This document shows, piece by piece, positions 41,808-49,306 of a stretch of DNA of 64,000 nucleotides. The notes under the pieces are model-generated. The model did no database searches, had not been told where the DNA came from, and worked only from the letters and a program-made list of their open reading frames with translations. Source of the DNA: Sinisalibacter lacisalsi (GTDB lineage: Bacteria; Pseudomonadota; Alphaproteobacteria; Rhodobacterales; Rhodobacteraceae); NCBI RefSeq assembly GCF_014640115.1, contig NZ_BMGI01000002.1, positions 186,001 to 250,000 on the forward strand. The letters run 5' to 3'. The position numbers and the translations under genes are program-made. The number at the start of each line of letters is the position of its first letter. The first letter of the stretch is position 1.

Positions 41808-42126
41808 AAAATTAAGTGCAGGCTTCTGTTGCCAGGTGCCTGCGAACCCCGCCTTACGCGGCTAGGCGCAAGGGCTTAAGTTTCGGTTTTTCGTACCGCT
41901 TACGCGGCAAGAGCAACCGGAGCACGATTGTCGTTGGCAATTATGCTTTACGGACCGATAACGGTGGTACCTCACCGGGACAAAGCATACCCTTTTACAC
42001 GTTCGTCGATCCTGTTTCGGCCCCATGTCCCGCCAACGCCGGGTGTTTGGTGGAGCCGCCGGGTACCGCCCCCGGGTCCGATCCGCTTATTACGAGCGCG
42101 TTTATGTCCATAGTCGGTTGCCCGAC
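41808..42126 (-). ncRNA. ssrA: Permuted two-piece tmRNA
   Basis: On the minus strand the acceptor piece comes first and ends TCCACCA at 42048, with its T arm just before. After a 23-nt spacer the coding piece starts GGGGCCG at 42024. That 5' end pairs with CGGCTCC of the acceptor piece over 7 bp including a G3-U pair, the tRNA-Ala identity element. The tag frame 41938-41900 reads ANDNRAPVALAA then TAA. GCAGGC/GCCTGC (41818-41843) followed by a TTTTT run ends the gene. This permuted order is typical of alphaproteobacteria. tmRNA rescues stalled ribosomes and tags proteins for ClpXP. Exact ends of the mature pieces are approximate. Confidence 0.93.
41816..41826. repeat. Proposed right attachment site core in the ssrA terminator
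   Basis: GTGCAGGCTTC, identical to 32448-32458. It covers one arm of the ssrA terminator stem, so integration here would restore the ssrA 3' end. Confidence 0.5.
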
Positions 42127-42132
42127 AGGAAC

Positions 42133-42161
42133 TATATAGGGCCGCCACCGGCGGCTGTGAA
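42133..42161 (-). promoter_or_regulatory. Sigma-70-type promoter of ssrA
   Basis: On the minus strand TTCACA (42161-42156) and TATATA (42138-42133) are spaced by exactly 17 bp. A start about 7 nt downstream falls at the beginning of the acceptor piece, near the hairpin GTCGG-GCAA-CCGAC (42126-42113). Confidence 0.75.
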
Positions 42162-42173
42162 GGGGGCGCGGGC

Positions 42174-42238
42174 GAAATCCGTACGGATTTCGGGGCGATT
42201 TCCGTATGGAAATCGGAGCGTTTTCCGTACGGAAAACG
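42174..42238. repeat. Three tandem palindromes of the type TTTCCGTACGGAAA
   Basis: GAAATCCGTACGGATTTC (42174-42191) is a perfect palindrome. GATTTCCGTATGGAAATC (42197-42214) is imperfect at two central bases. CGTTTTCCGTACGGAAAACG (42219-42238) is a perfect 20-bp palindrome. Centres are 22-23 bp apart, about two helical turns. The array lies between the stop of the gene at 42239-42511 and the ssrA promoter. Confidence 0.85.
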
Positions 42239-42511
42239 TCATCGGTCGCGCGCCGGAGCGATCGGCTGGATCGGGGCGTGGTTGCAGAAGATGATGACCT
42301 GGCCGGAGTTCTCGAACGCGCGGTAGCCGCGTCGCGTCAGTTCGGCGGTGAACCTGTCCCAGCCGGCGAAACGCTCAATGTCGCGCACCTTGCGGCGGAT
42401 CACCAGCCCGTCCCGCGCCGCCTGCGACGAGAACAGCTCGCGCAGCCACAGGTCGGGGTCGCGCAGGGTCGGCACGATCGGGCGGTCGAAGTCGAGCGGC
42501 ATCTGATCCAT
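42239..42511 (-). CDS. Hypothetical protein upstream of ssrA (90 aa)
   Basis: 90 residues, starting MDQMPLDFDRPIVPTLRDPD and containing LRELFSSQAARDGLVIRRKV and DIERFAGWDRFTAELTRRGY. No signal peptide or membrane segment. I do not recognise the family, though composition is protein-like. It is transcribed toward ssrA, with the palindrome array starting immediately at its stop codon. Ribosome binding site evidence is weak (GATGAG). Confidence 0.65.
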   Translation of the reverse strand: MDQMPLDFDRPIVPTLRDPDLWLRELFSSQAARDGLVIRRKVRDIERFAGWDRFTAELTRRGYRAFENSGQVIIFCNHAPIQPIAPARDR

Positions 42512-42608
42512 CTCATCAAGCTGCCATTGAGATGGTTAACCGGTGGTAAACGGGGTTCAATTCCCGCGCCGCGCGTCCTATCACGGGCGAAACCGCAGGG
42601 AGGCGATC

Positions 42609-43601
42609 ATGTTCAAGGCACTCATTCTGGAACAGGGCGACGACGGGCTGGCCGAGGCCGGCATTCAGGAGATCGGCGAGGATCGCTTGCCCGAGGGCGA
42701 GGTGACCGTGGCGGTGGAATATTCCACCGTAAACTACAAGGACGGGCTCTGCCTCTCGCCCAAGGGCGGCGGGCTGGTGCGCAGCTATCCCCATGTCGGC
42801 GGGATCGACTTCGCCGGCACCGTCGAGGCCTCCGACGATCCACGTTACGAGCCCGGCGACAAGGTCGTGCTCACAGGCTGGCGCGTCGGCGAGGTGCATT
42901 GGGGCGGCTACGCCCAGAAGGCCAGGGTGAAGGCCGACTGGCTGGTGCCCCTTCCGGAGGGGCTGTCCACCCGCGCGGCGATGGCGGTGGGCACCGCCGG
43001 GTTCACCGCGATGCTGGCGGTCATGGCCCTGGAAGACCACGGGCTCAGCCCCGACAAGGGCGAGGTTCTGGTCACCGGCGCGGCCGGCGGTGTCGGCTCC
43101 GTGGCGACCGCGATCCTGGCCCGTCTTGGCTACGAGGTTGCCGGCGTGACCGGGCGGCCGGAGCAGGCGGATTACCTCAAGGGCCTCGGCGCCACGCGGA
43201 TCGTGCCGCGCGAGGAGCTGGCCGAAACCGTCAAGCGCCCGCTCGAGAGTGAGACCTGGGCGGGCTGCGTCGATGCCGTGGGCGGCGCGATGCTCGCGCG
43301 CGTGCTGGGGCAGATGAAATACGGCGCCTCCGTCGCCGCCGTGGGGCTTGCGGGCGGCGCGGCCTTGCCCGCCACGGTGGTGCCGTTCCTGTTGCGCGGG
43401 GTGAACCTGCTGGGGATCGATTCGGTGATGCAGCCCTACGAGTCGCGCCAGCGCGCCTGGGCCCGGATCGCGCGCGATCTGCCGATGGACAAGCTCGAGG
43501 CGATGATCCAGCCCGCCACGCTGGCCGATCTGCCCCGCCTCGGCGCCGATATTCTCAAGGGTCAGGTCAAGGGCCGGGTGGTGGTGGACGTGAACGCCTG
43601 A
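42609..43601 (+). CDS. acuI: Acrylyl-CoA reductase (NADPH) AcuI-type
   Basis: 330 residues of the zinc-free medium-chain dehydrogenase family (YhdH/AcuI). VEYSTVNYKDGLCLSPKGGG (around 39), VGGIDFAGTVEASDDPRYEP, the substrate-side GWRVGEVHWGGYAQKARVKA, and the NADPH motif VLVTGAAGGVGSVATAILAR (around 150) are all standard. AcuI reduces acryloyl-CoA to propionyl-CoA and detoxifies acrylate formed from DMSP in marine Rhodobacterales. ATG at 42609 follows GGGAGG. The stress protein and BCCT carrier genes follow on the same strand. Confidence 0.9.
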   Translation: MFKALILEQGDDGLAEAGIQEIGEDRLPEGEVTVAVEYSTVNYKDGLCLSPKGGGLVRSYPHVGGIDFAGTVEASDDPRYEPGDKVVLTGWRVGEVHWGGYAQKARVKADWLVPLPEGLSTRAAMAVGTAGFTAMLAVMALEDHGLSPDKGEVLVTGAAGGVGSVATAILARLGYEVAGVTGRPEQADYLKGLGATRIVPREELAETVKRPLESETWAGCVDAVGGAMLARVLGQMKYGASVAAVGLAGGAALPATVVPFLLRGVNLLGIDSVMQPYESRQRAWARIARDLPMDKLEAMIQPATLADLPRLGADILKGQVKGRVVVDVNA

Positions 43602-43622
43602 GCCGGACCGGATGTCGTTTTC

Positions 43623-43650
43623 GGGCCGCGTAGCGACGCGGCCCTTTGCA
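43623..43650 (+). terminator. Terminator after acuI
   Basis: GGGCCGCGT (43623-43631), loop AGCG, ACGCGGCCC (43636-43644), then TTTGCATTT. A perfect 9-bp stem 21 nt after the acuI stop. Confidence 0.8.
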
Positions 43651-43808
43651 TTTCCGGTAACATTGCCGTTACGCTCATCGTCAGGGTGGACGTGATGCGG
43701 ATTCCCCGCATCACCCCCCAAGGCCAAAACGACGCGAGGGCACCGCGCCCCGAGCGACGCTGCGGCGTCTGCTTGGTCCGGGTCACCTCGCGCGAGACGG
43801 GAGGGATC

Positions 43809-44225
43809 ATGTTCAAACATCTCATGGTGCCGGTCGATCTGGCGCATACCGAAAGCCTCGGTCATGCGCTCGACACCGCCGCCGACCTTGCCGCGCATTG
43901 GGGCGCGAAGGTGACTTACGTGGGCGTGGGCACCACGACGCCGGGCAAACTGGCGCACAACCCCAAGGAATTCGCGGAAAAACTCAAGGCCTTCGCCAAG
44001 GCGCAGGCCGTCGCTCACGCGATCGAAGCCGATGCCCATGCGACCATCGCCCACGATCCGACCACGGATGTCGACGACGTGCTGCTGCACGCCATCGACG
44101 AGATCGGCGCCGACCTCGTGGTGATGCAAAGCCACCTGCCCGGTCTGCTCGATTATGTCTGGCCGTCGAACGGCGGCAAGATCGCCGGTCACGCCAAGGC
44201 CTCGGTTCTGGTGGTGCGCGGCTGA
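43809..44225 (+). CDS. Universal stress protein UspA family
   Basis: 138 residues. MFKHLMVPVDLAHTESLGHA is the first strand, and the C-terminal nucleotide loop region reads LVVMQSHLPGLLDYVWPSNG ending SVLVVRG. The usual G-2x-G-9x-G-S/T ATP motif is not well kept, so ATP binding is uncertain. It is placed 45 nt before the BCCT gene; UspA proteins next to membrane carriers (as in TeaD of the Halomonas ectoine system) can regulate transport. ATG 43809 follows GGAGGG. Confidence 0.85.
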   Translation: MFKHLMVPVDLAHTESLGHALDTAADLAAHWGAKVTYVGVGTTTPGKLAHNPKEFAEKLKAFAKAQAVAHAIEADAHATIAHDPTTDVDDVLLHAIDEIGADLVVMQSHLPGLLDYVWPSNGGKIAGHAKASVLVVRG

Positions 44226-44270
44226 TCCGCGCGTCCGCAACGATAACAACGTCATTCCAGGGAGACCGGT

Positions 44271-45998
44271 ATGAGTGACACCGACAACCAGGGCATTCCC
44301 GAACCAGAGGGACGTGCCGATATCATCGAGACCGATTACGAGATCGGTCAGGACAATCTAGAAACCAAGCTCGGTCCGTTCCGGATCGACATCCACAACC
44401 CCGTGTTCGCGATCTCCGGGATCGCCGTGATCCTGTTCGTCGCCATCGCGCTGATCTGGCCGGAAGGCGCACGCGATACCTTCCTGTCGATGCGCGACTT
44501 CGTGAAAAGCCAGTTCGACTGGTTTTTCCTGATGTCGGCCAATCTCTTCGTCATCTTCGCGCTGCTGCTGATCGTGTCCCCCTGGGGCTCGGTGCGGCTG
44601 GGTGGCACGGAGGCGACACCCGACTACAGCTACATTGCGTGGTTCTCGATGCTCTTCGCCGCCGGCATGGGCATCGGGCTGATGTTCTTCGGGGTGTTGG
44701 AACCGGTCTATTATTTCGGCACGCCGTGGGGCGATCAGCCTCTGGGCGGCGAACTCGGGATCGTCGATGGCGTCGTCGCCAGCGAGGCGGCCGTGGCCGA
44801 AGCCCGGCAGCGGGCGATGGCGGCCACGATCTTCCACTGGGGCCTGCACCCCTGGGCGATCTATGCCATCGTGGCGCTGGCGCTGGCTTTGTTCAGCTAC
44901 AACAAGGGCCTGCCGCTCACCATCCGCTCGGCCTTCTACCCGATTCTCGGCGAACGGGTCTGGGGCGCCTGGGGCAACGCGATCGACACGATCGCCGCCT
45001 TCGCCACCCTGTTCGGTCTCGCCACCTCGCTCGGCATCGGCGCGACGCAGGTCGCCTCCGGTCTCACCGAGGTGTTCGGCTCGGGCGAGGCCGCGGACGG
45101 CACCCGCAACTTCCTCGGCTTCCTCTGGGGCAACGCGGATTCGAGCAGCGACAGCTCGTTGTTGCTGGTCCTGATCATCGCCTTCATCACCGCGATCGCG
45201 CTGGTCTCGGTGCTGCGCGGCCTCGATGGCGGGGTGAAGGTGCTGTCGGAGATCAACATGGGCTTCGCGGCGCTGCTGCTGGTGTTCGTGTTCCTCGTCG
45301 GCCCGTCGCTCGACATCATCGGCGATTTCTTCAAGGGGCTCATGGGCTATGCCCGCGATATCGTGCCGCTGTCGAACCCGGTCGGGCGTGAAGACACCGG
45401 CTTCCTGCATGGCTGGACCACCTTCTACTGGGCCTGGTGGATCTCCTGGTCACCCTTCGTGGGCATGTTCATCGCCCGCGTCAGCCGGGGCCGCACGGTG
45501 CGGGAATTCCTCATCGCCGTGCTGCTGGTGCCCTCGCTGGTCTGCGTGTTCTGGATGGCCACCTTTGGCGGCACCGCGATCAGCCAGGTGGTGGAAGGCG
45601 CGACCGAAAGCGGCGTTTTCCAGACCGTGATCGCCAATTACAGCCCCGAGCTTTCGCTCTTTGCGATGCTGGGTGAACTGCCGCTCGCCTCGATCACCTC
45701 GATGCTCGCCGTGGTTCTGGTGGTGGTGTTCTTCGTCACCTCGTCGGACTCCGGCAGCCTCGTGATCGACACGATCACCGCCGGCGGCAAGGTCGATGCG
45801 CCGGTCATCCAGCGGGTGTTCTGGTGCATCTTCGAGGGCGCCGTGGCCGCCGTGCTGCTCCTGGGCGCGGCCGGAACCGCGGGCCTCGACAGCCTGCAGG
45901 CGATGGTGATCTCCACGGGTCTGTTCTTCACCGTGGTGTTGCTGGTGATGTGCTTTTCGATCCTGAAGGGCCTGATCAGCGAGAAGCGCAGCCACTGA
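44271..45998 (+). CDS. BCCT-family betaine/choline/carnitine-type transporter
   Basis: 575 residues with about 12 membrane helices. The BCCT signature GWTTFYWAWWISWSPFVGMF is near residue 382, MLFAAGMGIGLMFFGVLEPV near 127, and FFVTSSDSGSLVIDTITAGG near 487. Sodium- or proton-coupled carrier for quaternary ammonium compounds such as glycine betaine, choline or DMSP. The nearby acuI suggests DMSP as a plausible substrate, but specificity cannot be read from the sequence. ATG at 44271 is preceded by GGGAG. Confidence 0.93.
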   Translation: MSDTDNQGIPEPEGRADIIETDYEIGQDNLETKLGPFRIDIHNPVFAISGIAVILFVAIALIWPEGARDTFLSMRDFVKSQFDWFFLMSANLFVIFALLLIVSPWGSVRLGGTEATPDYSYIAWFSMLFAAGMGIGLMFFGVLEPVYYFGTPWGDQPLGGELGIVDGVVASEAAVAEARQRAMAATIFHWGLHPWAIYAIVALALALFSYNKGLPLTIRSAFYPILGERVWGAWGNAIDTIAAFATLFGLATSLGIGATQVASGLTEVFGSGEAADGTRNFLGFLWGNADSSSDSSLLLVLIIAFITAIALVSVLRGLDGGVKVLSEINMGFAALLLVFVFLVGPSLDIIGDFFKGLMGYARDIVPLSNPVGREDTGFLHGWTTFYWAWWISWSPFVGMFIARVSRGRTVREFLIAVLLVPSLVCVFWMATFGGTAISQVVEGATESGVFQTVIANYSPELSLFAMLGELPLASITSMLAVVLVVVFFVTSSDSGSLVIDTITAGGKVDAPVIQRVFWCIFEGAVAAVLLLGAAGTAGLDSLQAMVISTGLFFTVVLLVMCFSILKGLISEKRSH

Positions 45999-46021
45999 AG
46001 CCGCGCACAGGCGTGAATGAC

Positions 46022-46051
46022 CCGGCCCCGGCGCGCAAGCGTCGGGGCCGG
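46022..46051 (+). terminator. Hairpin after the BCCT gene
   Basis: CCGGCCCCGGCG (46022-46033) pairs with CGTCGGGGCCGG (46040-46051), 12 bp including one G-T pair, loop CGCAAG. There is no T run, so this may be a factor-dependent terminator or 3'-end stabiliser. Confidence 0.6.
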
Positions 46052-46104
46052 ATGCCGTTGGGCAGGTGCTTGACGCCCCCGGGCTTTGGCGTGATCGTGC
46101 CGCC

Positions 46105-47325
46105 ATGACATTGAACACGACATGGGTGCGGGGCCAGTTCCCCGCTTTCGCCGAGCCGTCCCTCGCGGGGCAGGCCTTTTTCGAAAACGCCGGCGGCAGC
46201 TATGCCTGCGGGCCGGTGATCGACCGGCTCACGCGGTTCTATCGCAGCCGCAAGGTGCAGCCCTACGCGCCTTACGAGGCCAGCCGGCTGGGCGGCGCCG
46301 AGATGGACGAGGCGCGCGCCCGGCTCGCCACCATGCTCGGGGTGGAGACCGACGAGCTTTCCTTCGGCCCCTCGACCACGCAGAACACCTATGTTCTGGC
46401 CCGTGCCTTCGCCGGGGCGATGCAGCCCGGCGAGGCGATCGTGGTGAGTAATCAGGATCACGAGGCCAATTCCGGCCCGTGGCGGCGGCTGGCGGAGGAG
46501 GGTATCGAGATCCGCGAATGGCGGATCGACCCCGACACCGGCCACCTCGACCCCGAGGCGCTGGAGCCGCTGCTCGACGAGAAGGTGCGGCTCGTGGTTT
46601 TCCCGCATGTCTCCAACGTGGTCGGCGAGGTCAACGACGTGGCCACGATCACCGCGATGGCCCAGTCGGCCGGCGCCTTCGTCTGCGTCGACGGGGTGAG
46701 CTACGCGCCGCACGGGCTGCCCGACGTGGGCGCGCTCGGCCCCGATATCTACCTGTTCTCGGCCTACAAGACCTACGGCCCCCACCAGGGGCTGATGGTG
46801 ATCCGCCGCGCGCTTGGCGAGTGGCTGCCGAACCAGGCGCATCATTTCAACGCCGACGTGCTCTACAAACGCTTCACCCCGGCGGGGCCCGACCACGCGC
46901 AGGTGGCGGCGAGCGCGGGCATCGCCGACTACATCGAGGCGCTCTCGGCCCATCATGGCGGCCCGGCCCACGGCGCGGCGGCGGCGCGCCGCGCGCATGA
47001 CCTGATGCGGGGGCACGAAACCGCGCTGCTCCAGCCGCTGCTCGATTACCTCTCGGCGCGCAACGATGTGCGCCTGCTCGGCCCCAACCGGGCCGAAATC
47101 CGCGCGCCGACGGTGGCGCTGGAACTGGCCGTGCCCGGTGCCGGTGTTGCCGCGGCGCTGGCGCTCGAAGGGATCATGGCGGGCGGCGGGGATTTCTACG
47201 CCGTGCGCCCGCTGGAAGCGATGGGGGTGGACCTCGACAAGGGCGTGCTGCGGCTCTCCTTCGTGCATTACACCAACGAGACCGAGGTGCAGCACCTCAT
47301 CGCGGCGCTCGACAAGGCTTTGTGA
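46105..47325 (+). CDS. Class V aminotransferase (cysteine desulfurase-like)
   Basis: 406 residues, PLP-dependent fold type I. FFENAGGSYACGPVIDRLTR (around 24) replaces the usual N-terminal cofactor pocket, VVVSNQDHEANSGPWRRLAE (around 113) has the PLP-stacking His, and the Schiff-base lysine is in LFSAYKTYGPHQG (around 219). A conserved desulfurase cysteine loop is not evident, so a real desulfurase activity is doubtful; similar proteins act as aminotransferases or lyases. ATG 46105 is internal to a longer frame from 46066; ribosome binding site support is weak. Confidence 0.85.
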   Translation: MTLNTTWVRGQFPAFAEPSLAGQAFFENAGGSYACGPVIDRLTRFYRSRKVQPYAPYEASRLGGAEMDEARARLATMLGVETDELSFGPSTTQNTYVLARAFAGAMQPGEAIVVSNQDHEANSGPWRRLAEEGIEIREWRIDPDTGHLDPEALEPLLDEKVRLVVFPHVSNVVGEVNDVATITAMAQSAGAFVCVDGVSYAPHGLPDVGALGPDIYLFSAYKTYGPHQGLMVIRRALGEWLPNQAHHFNADVLYKRFTPAGPDHAQVAASAGIADYIEALSAHHGGPAHGAAAARRAHDLMRGHETALLQPLLDYLSARNDVRLLGPNRAEIRAPTVALELAVPGAGVAAALALEGIMAGGGDFYAVRPLEAMGVDLDKGVLRLSFVHYTNETEVQHLIAALDKAL

Positions 47326-47356
47326 TCCAAGGCGAAACCTTCGGCGTATCGGGTGC

Positions 47357-48778
47357 ATGACCGATACAGCACCGATCCTTCTGTGGTTGCGCCGCGATCT
47401 GCGGCTGGCCGACCACCCCGCCCTCGACGCCGCCGCCCGCAGCGGCCGGCCGGTGATCCCGGTGTTCATCCGCGACGACAGCGTCGACAACCTCGGCGCG
47501 GCGGCGAAGTTCCGTCTTGGCCTGTCGGTTGCGGCACTGGGCAAGGAACTGGCCGACCACGGCAGCCGGCTGGTGCTGCGCAGCGGCCCGGCGTCGGCGG
47601 TGCTCGACGCGCTGGTCGACGAGACCGGCGCCGGGGCGGTGCACTGGTCGCGGCTCTACGACCCCGAGGCCATCGTGCGCGACAGCGCGGTGAAGGCGGC
47701 GCTGAAGGCGCGCGGCGTGGCGGCCGAGAGCTTCCCCGGCCACGTGTTGTTCGAGCCGTGGACGGTGGAGACGGGGCAGGGCGGGCCCTACCGGGTCTAT
47801 TCGCCGTTCTGGCGCGGGGTGCGCGGGCGCGAACCGGGGGAGCCACTTGCCCGCCCCGGTCGCCTGCCGGCGCCGGAGGCCTGGCCCGGGGGCGAACGGC
47901 TGGCCGACTGGCGGCTGGGCGCGGCGATGAACCGGGGGGCCGAGGTGGTCGCCGCCCATGCCCGCCCGGGCGAGGCCGCCGCCGCCGACCGGTTGGCGGA
48001 GTTCATCGAGGAGAAGGCGCAAGACTACAAGGCGAAGCGCGATTTTCCGGGAGTCGACGCCACCTCCAACCTGTCGGAAAATCTTACCTACGGTGAAATC
48101 AGCCCGCGGCAGATCTGGGCCGCTGGCCAGCGCGCGATGGAGGAGGGCAAGGCCGGGGCCGAGCATTTCCTGAAAGAGCTGGTCTGGCGCGAGTTCGCCT
48201 ATCACCTGATGTTCCACACCCCCGGGATCCTCACCGGCAACTGGCGCCCGGAGTGGGACGCCTTCCCGTGGAACACCGACGAGGATGCGCCCGAGGTCGT
48301 GGCATGGAAACAGGGCCGCACCGGCGAGCCCTTTGTCGATGCCGCGATGCGCGAGATGCACGTGACCGGGCGGATGCACAACCGCGCCCGGATGATCGCC
48401 GCGAGCTACCTCACCAAGCACCTGATGACGCACTGGAAGATCGGGCGCGACTGGTTCGCGGACCATCTCACCGACTGGGACGTGGCAGCGAACGCCATGG
48501 GCTGGCAATGGGTGGCGGGCTCGGGGCCGGATGCCGCCCCCTATTTCCGGGTCTTCAACCCGGCGACGCAGCTGGAGAAGTTCGACCCCGCCGGCGCCTA
48601 TCGCCGCGCCTGGATCGCCGAGGGGCAGGCCCGCCCGCCAGCCACTGCGCGCGCCTATTTCGACGCGGTGCCGCGGGCCTGGGGGCTTTCGCCCGAGATG
48701 GCCTACCCGGCACCGGTGGTCGACCTCGCGCAGGGCCGGGCGCGGGCGCTCGCGGCCTTTGATGCGCGGGCGAAATAA
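47357..48778 (+). CDS. phrB: Deoxyribodipyrimidine photolyase
   Basis: 473 residues. The N-terminal antenna domain begins LLWLRRDLRLADHPALDAAA. The FAD domain contains LSENLTYGEISPRQIW, FLKELVWREFAYHLMFHTPG, and the highly conserved TGRMHNRARMIAASYLTKHL and WQWVAGSGPDAAPYFRVFNP. The conserved Trp and Asn residues fit a CPD photolyase class I enzyme that uses blue light to repair thymine dimers. ATG 47357 is 31 nt past the aminotransferase stop, so they may be co-transcribed. It precedes trgA. Confidence 0.93.
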   Translation: MTDTAPILLWLRRDLRLADHPALDAAARSGRPVIPVFIRDDSVDNLGAAAKFRLGLSVAALGKELADHGSRLVLRSGPASAVLDALVDETGAGAVHWSRLYDPEAIVRDSAVKAALKARGVAAESFPGHVLFEPWTVETGQGGPYRVYSPFWRGVRGREPGEPLARPGRLPAPEAWPGGERLADWRLGAAMNRGAEVVAAHARPGEAAAADRLAEFIEEKAQDYKAKRDFPGVDATSNLSENLTYGEISPRQIWAAGQRAMEEGKAGAEHFLKELVWREFAYHLMFHTPGILTGNWRPEWDAFPWNTDEDAPEVVAWKQGRTGEPFVDAAMREMHVTGRMHNRARMIAASYLTKHLMTHWKIGRDWFADHLTDWDVAANAMGWQWVAGSGPDAAPYFRVFNPATQLEKFDPAGAYRRAWIAEGQARPPATARAYFDAVPRAWGLSPEMAYPAPVVDLAQGRARALAAFDARAK

Positions 48779-48865
48779 CCCAAGCCCCCTTGCGCCCGGG
48801 GCGCGGGGGTTCGACAATGCCGGGCATGGCCCTCCTTCCGGGGGGCGTGACGACGGAGTGCGTTC

Positions 48866-49306
48866 ATGCCCACGATGGCACGTCTCGTCGCCGCCCTGTT
48901 GCTGGCGGCGCTCGGCTGGTTCACCGCCGATCTCGTGAAGCCCTATCTGCCCGAGGCGCGGCCGGTTGGCCTGTTCTCGCCGATCTCGGCGGCGATCGGG
49001 TTCGGCGTTGGCTGGATCTTCACCGGCCGCAAGCTGCACGGCGGCGCCGGCTCGGCGGCGGGGATCGGGCTTTCCAGCGCGGCGCTGCTGGTGTTCTGGG
49101 TGATCTTCGTCTTCGCCGGATACGACATGCTGGAGCGCGCCCTGCGCAAATCCTACGACGGGCCGATGGAGGGGCTGGTGGATGTGTTCGCCATCGGGCT
49201 CGACCATGCCATCCTCGCCGCCCAGGTGGAGGTGATCGCGGTGCTGGTGCTGGGCGGGCTGGTGGTCGGCACGGTGACGCAATGGGTGGCGGCGAGGTTC
49301 CGGTGA
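48866..49306 (+). CDS. trgA: TrgA-family membrane protein
   Basis: 146 residues with three or four membrane helices (LVAALLLAALGWFTADLV, SAAIGFGVGWIF, SAALLVFWVIFVFAGYDML, ILAAQVEVIAVLVLGGLVVG). The sequence and the following gene match TrgA of the R. sphaeroides tellurite-resistance locus. Function at the molecular level is unknown. Stop and trgB start overlap (GTGA). Confidence 0.85.
   Translation: MPTMARLVAALLLAALGWFTADLVKPYLPEARPVGLFSPISAAIGFGVGWIFTGRKLHGGAGSAAGIGLSSAALLVFWVIFVFAGYDMLERALRKSYDGPMEGLVDVFAIGLDHAILAAQVEVIAVLVLGGLVVGTVTQWVAARFR

Larger units (their letters stand above)
32448..41826 (+). mobile_element. Integrated tailless capsid-forming satellite-like element (about 9.4 kb)
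   Basis: The segment carries, in order, an initiator-like gene, terminase large subunit, HNH nuclease, major capsid protein, prohead protease, connector, portal, two accessory genes, an AlpA-like protein and a tyrosine integrase. No tail, tape-measure, holin or lysin gene is present. The borders are proposed from an 11-bp repeat (32448-32458 and 41816-41826), with the right copy in the ssrA terminator. Accessory parts (32.4-33.7 and 39.3-40.5 kb) look more AT-rich than the flanks. Capsid genes without tail genes plus integrase and AlpA fit capsid-forming phage-inducible islands; a decayed prophage is the main alternative. Confidence 0.75.

Noticed and set aside
32448-41826. Gene transfer agent cluster of the Rhodobacter type
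   Set aside because: GTA clusters carry tail and tape-measure genes and no integrase; this segment has an integrase and AlpA-like gene and lacks tails.
42516-44255. Long minus-strand frame opposite acuI and the stress protein gene
   Set aside because: Histidine/arginine-rich composition typical of GC-rich antisense shadows; the plus-strand genes have clear motifs and ribosome binding sites.
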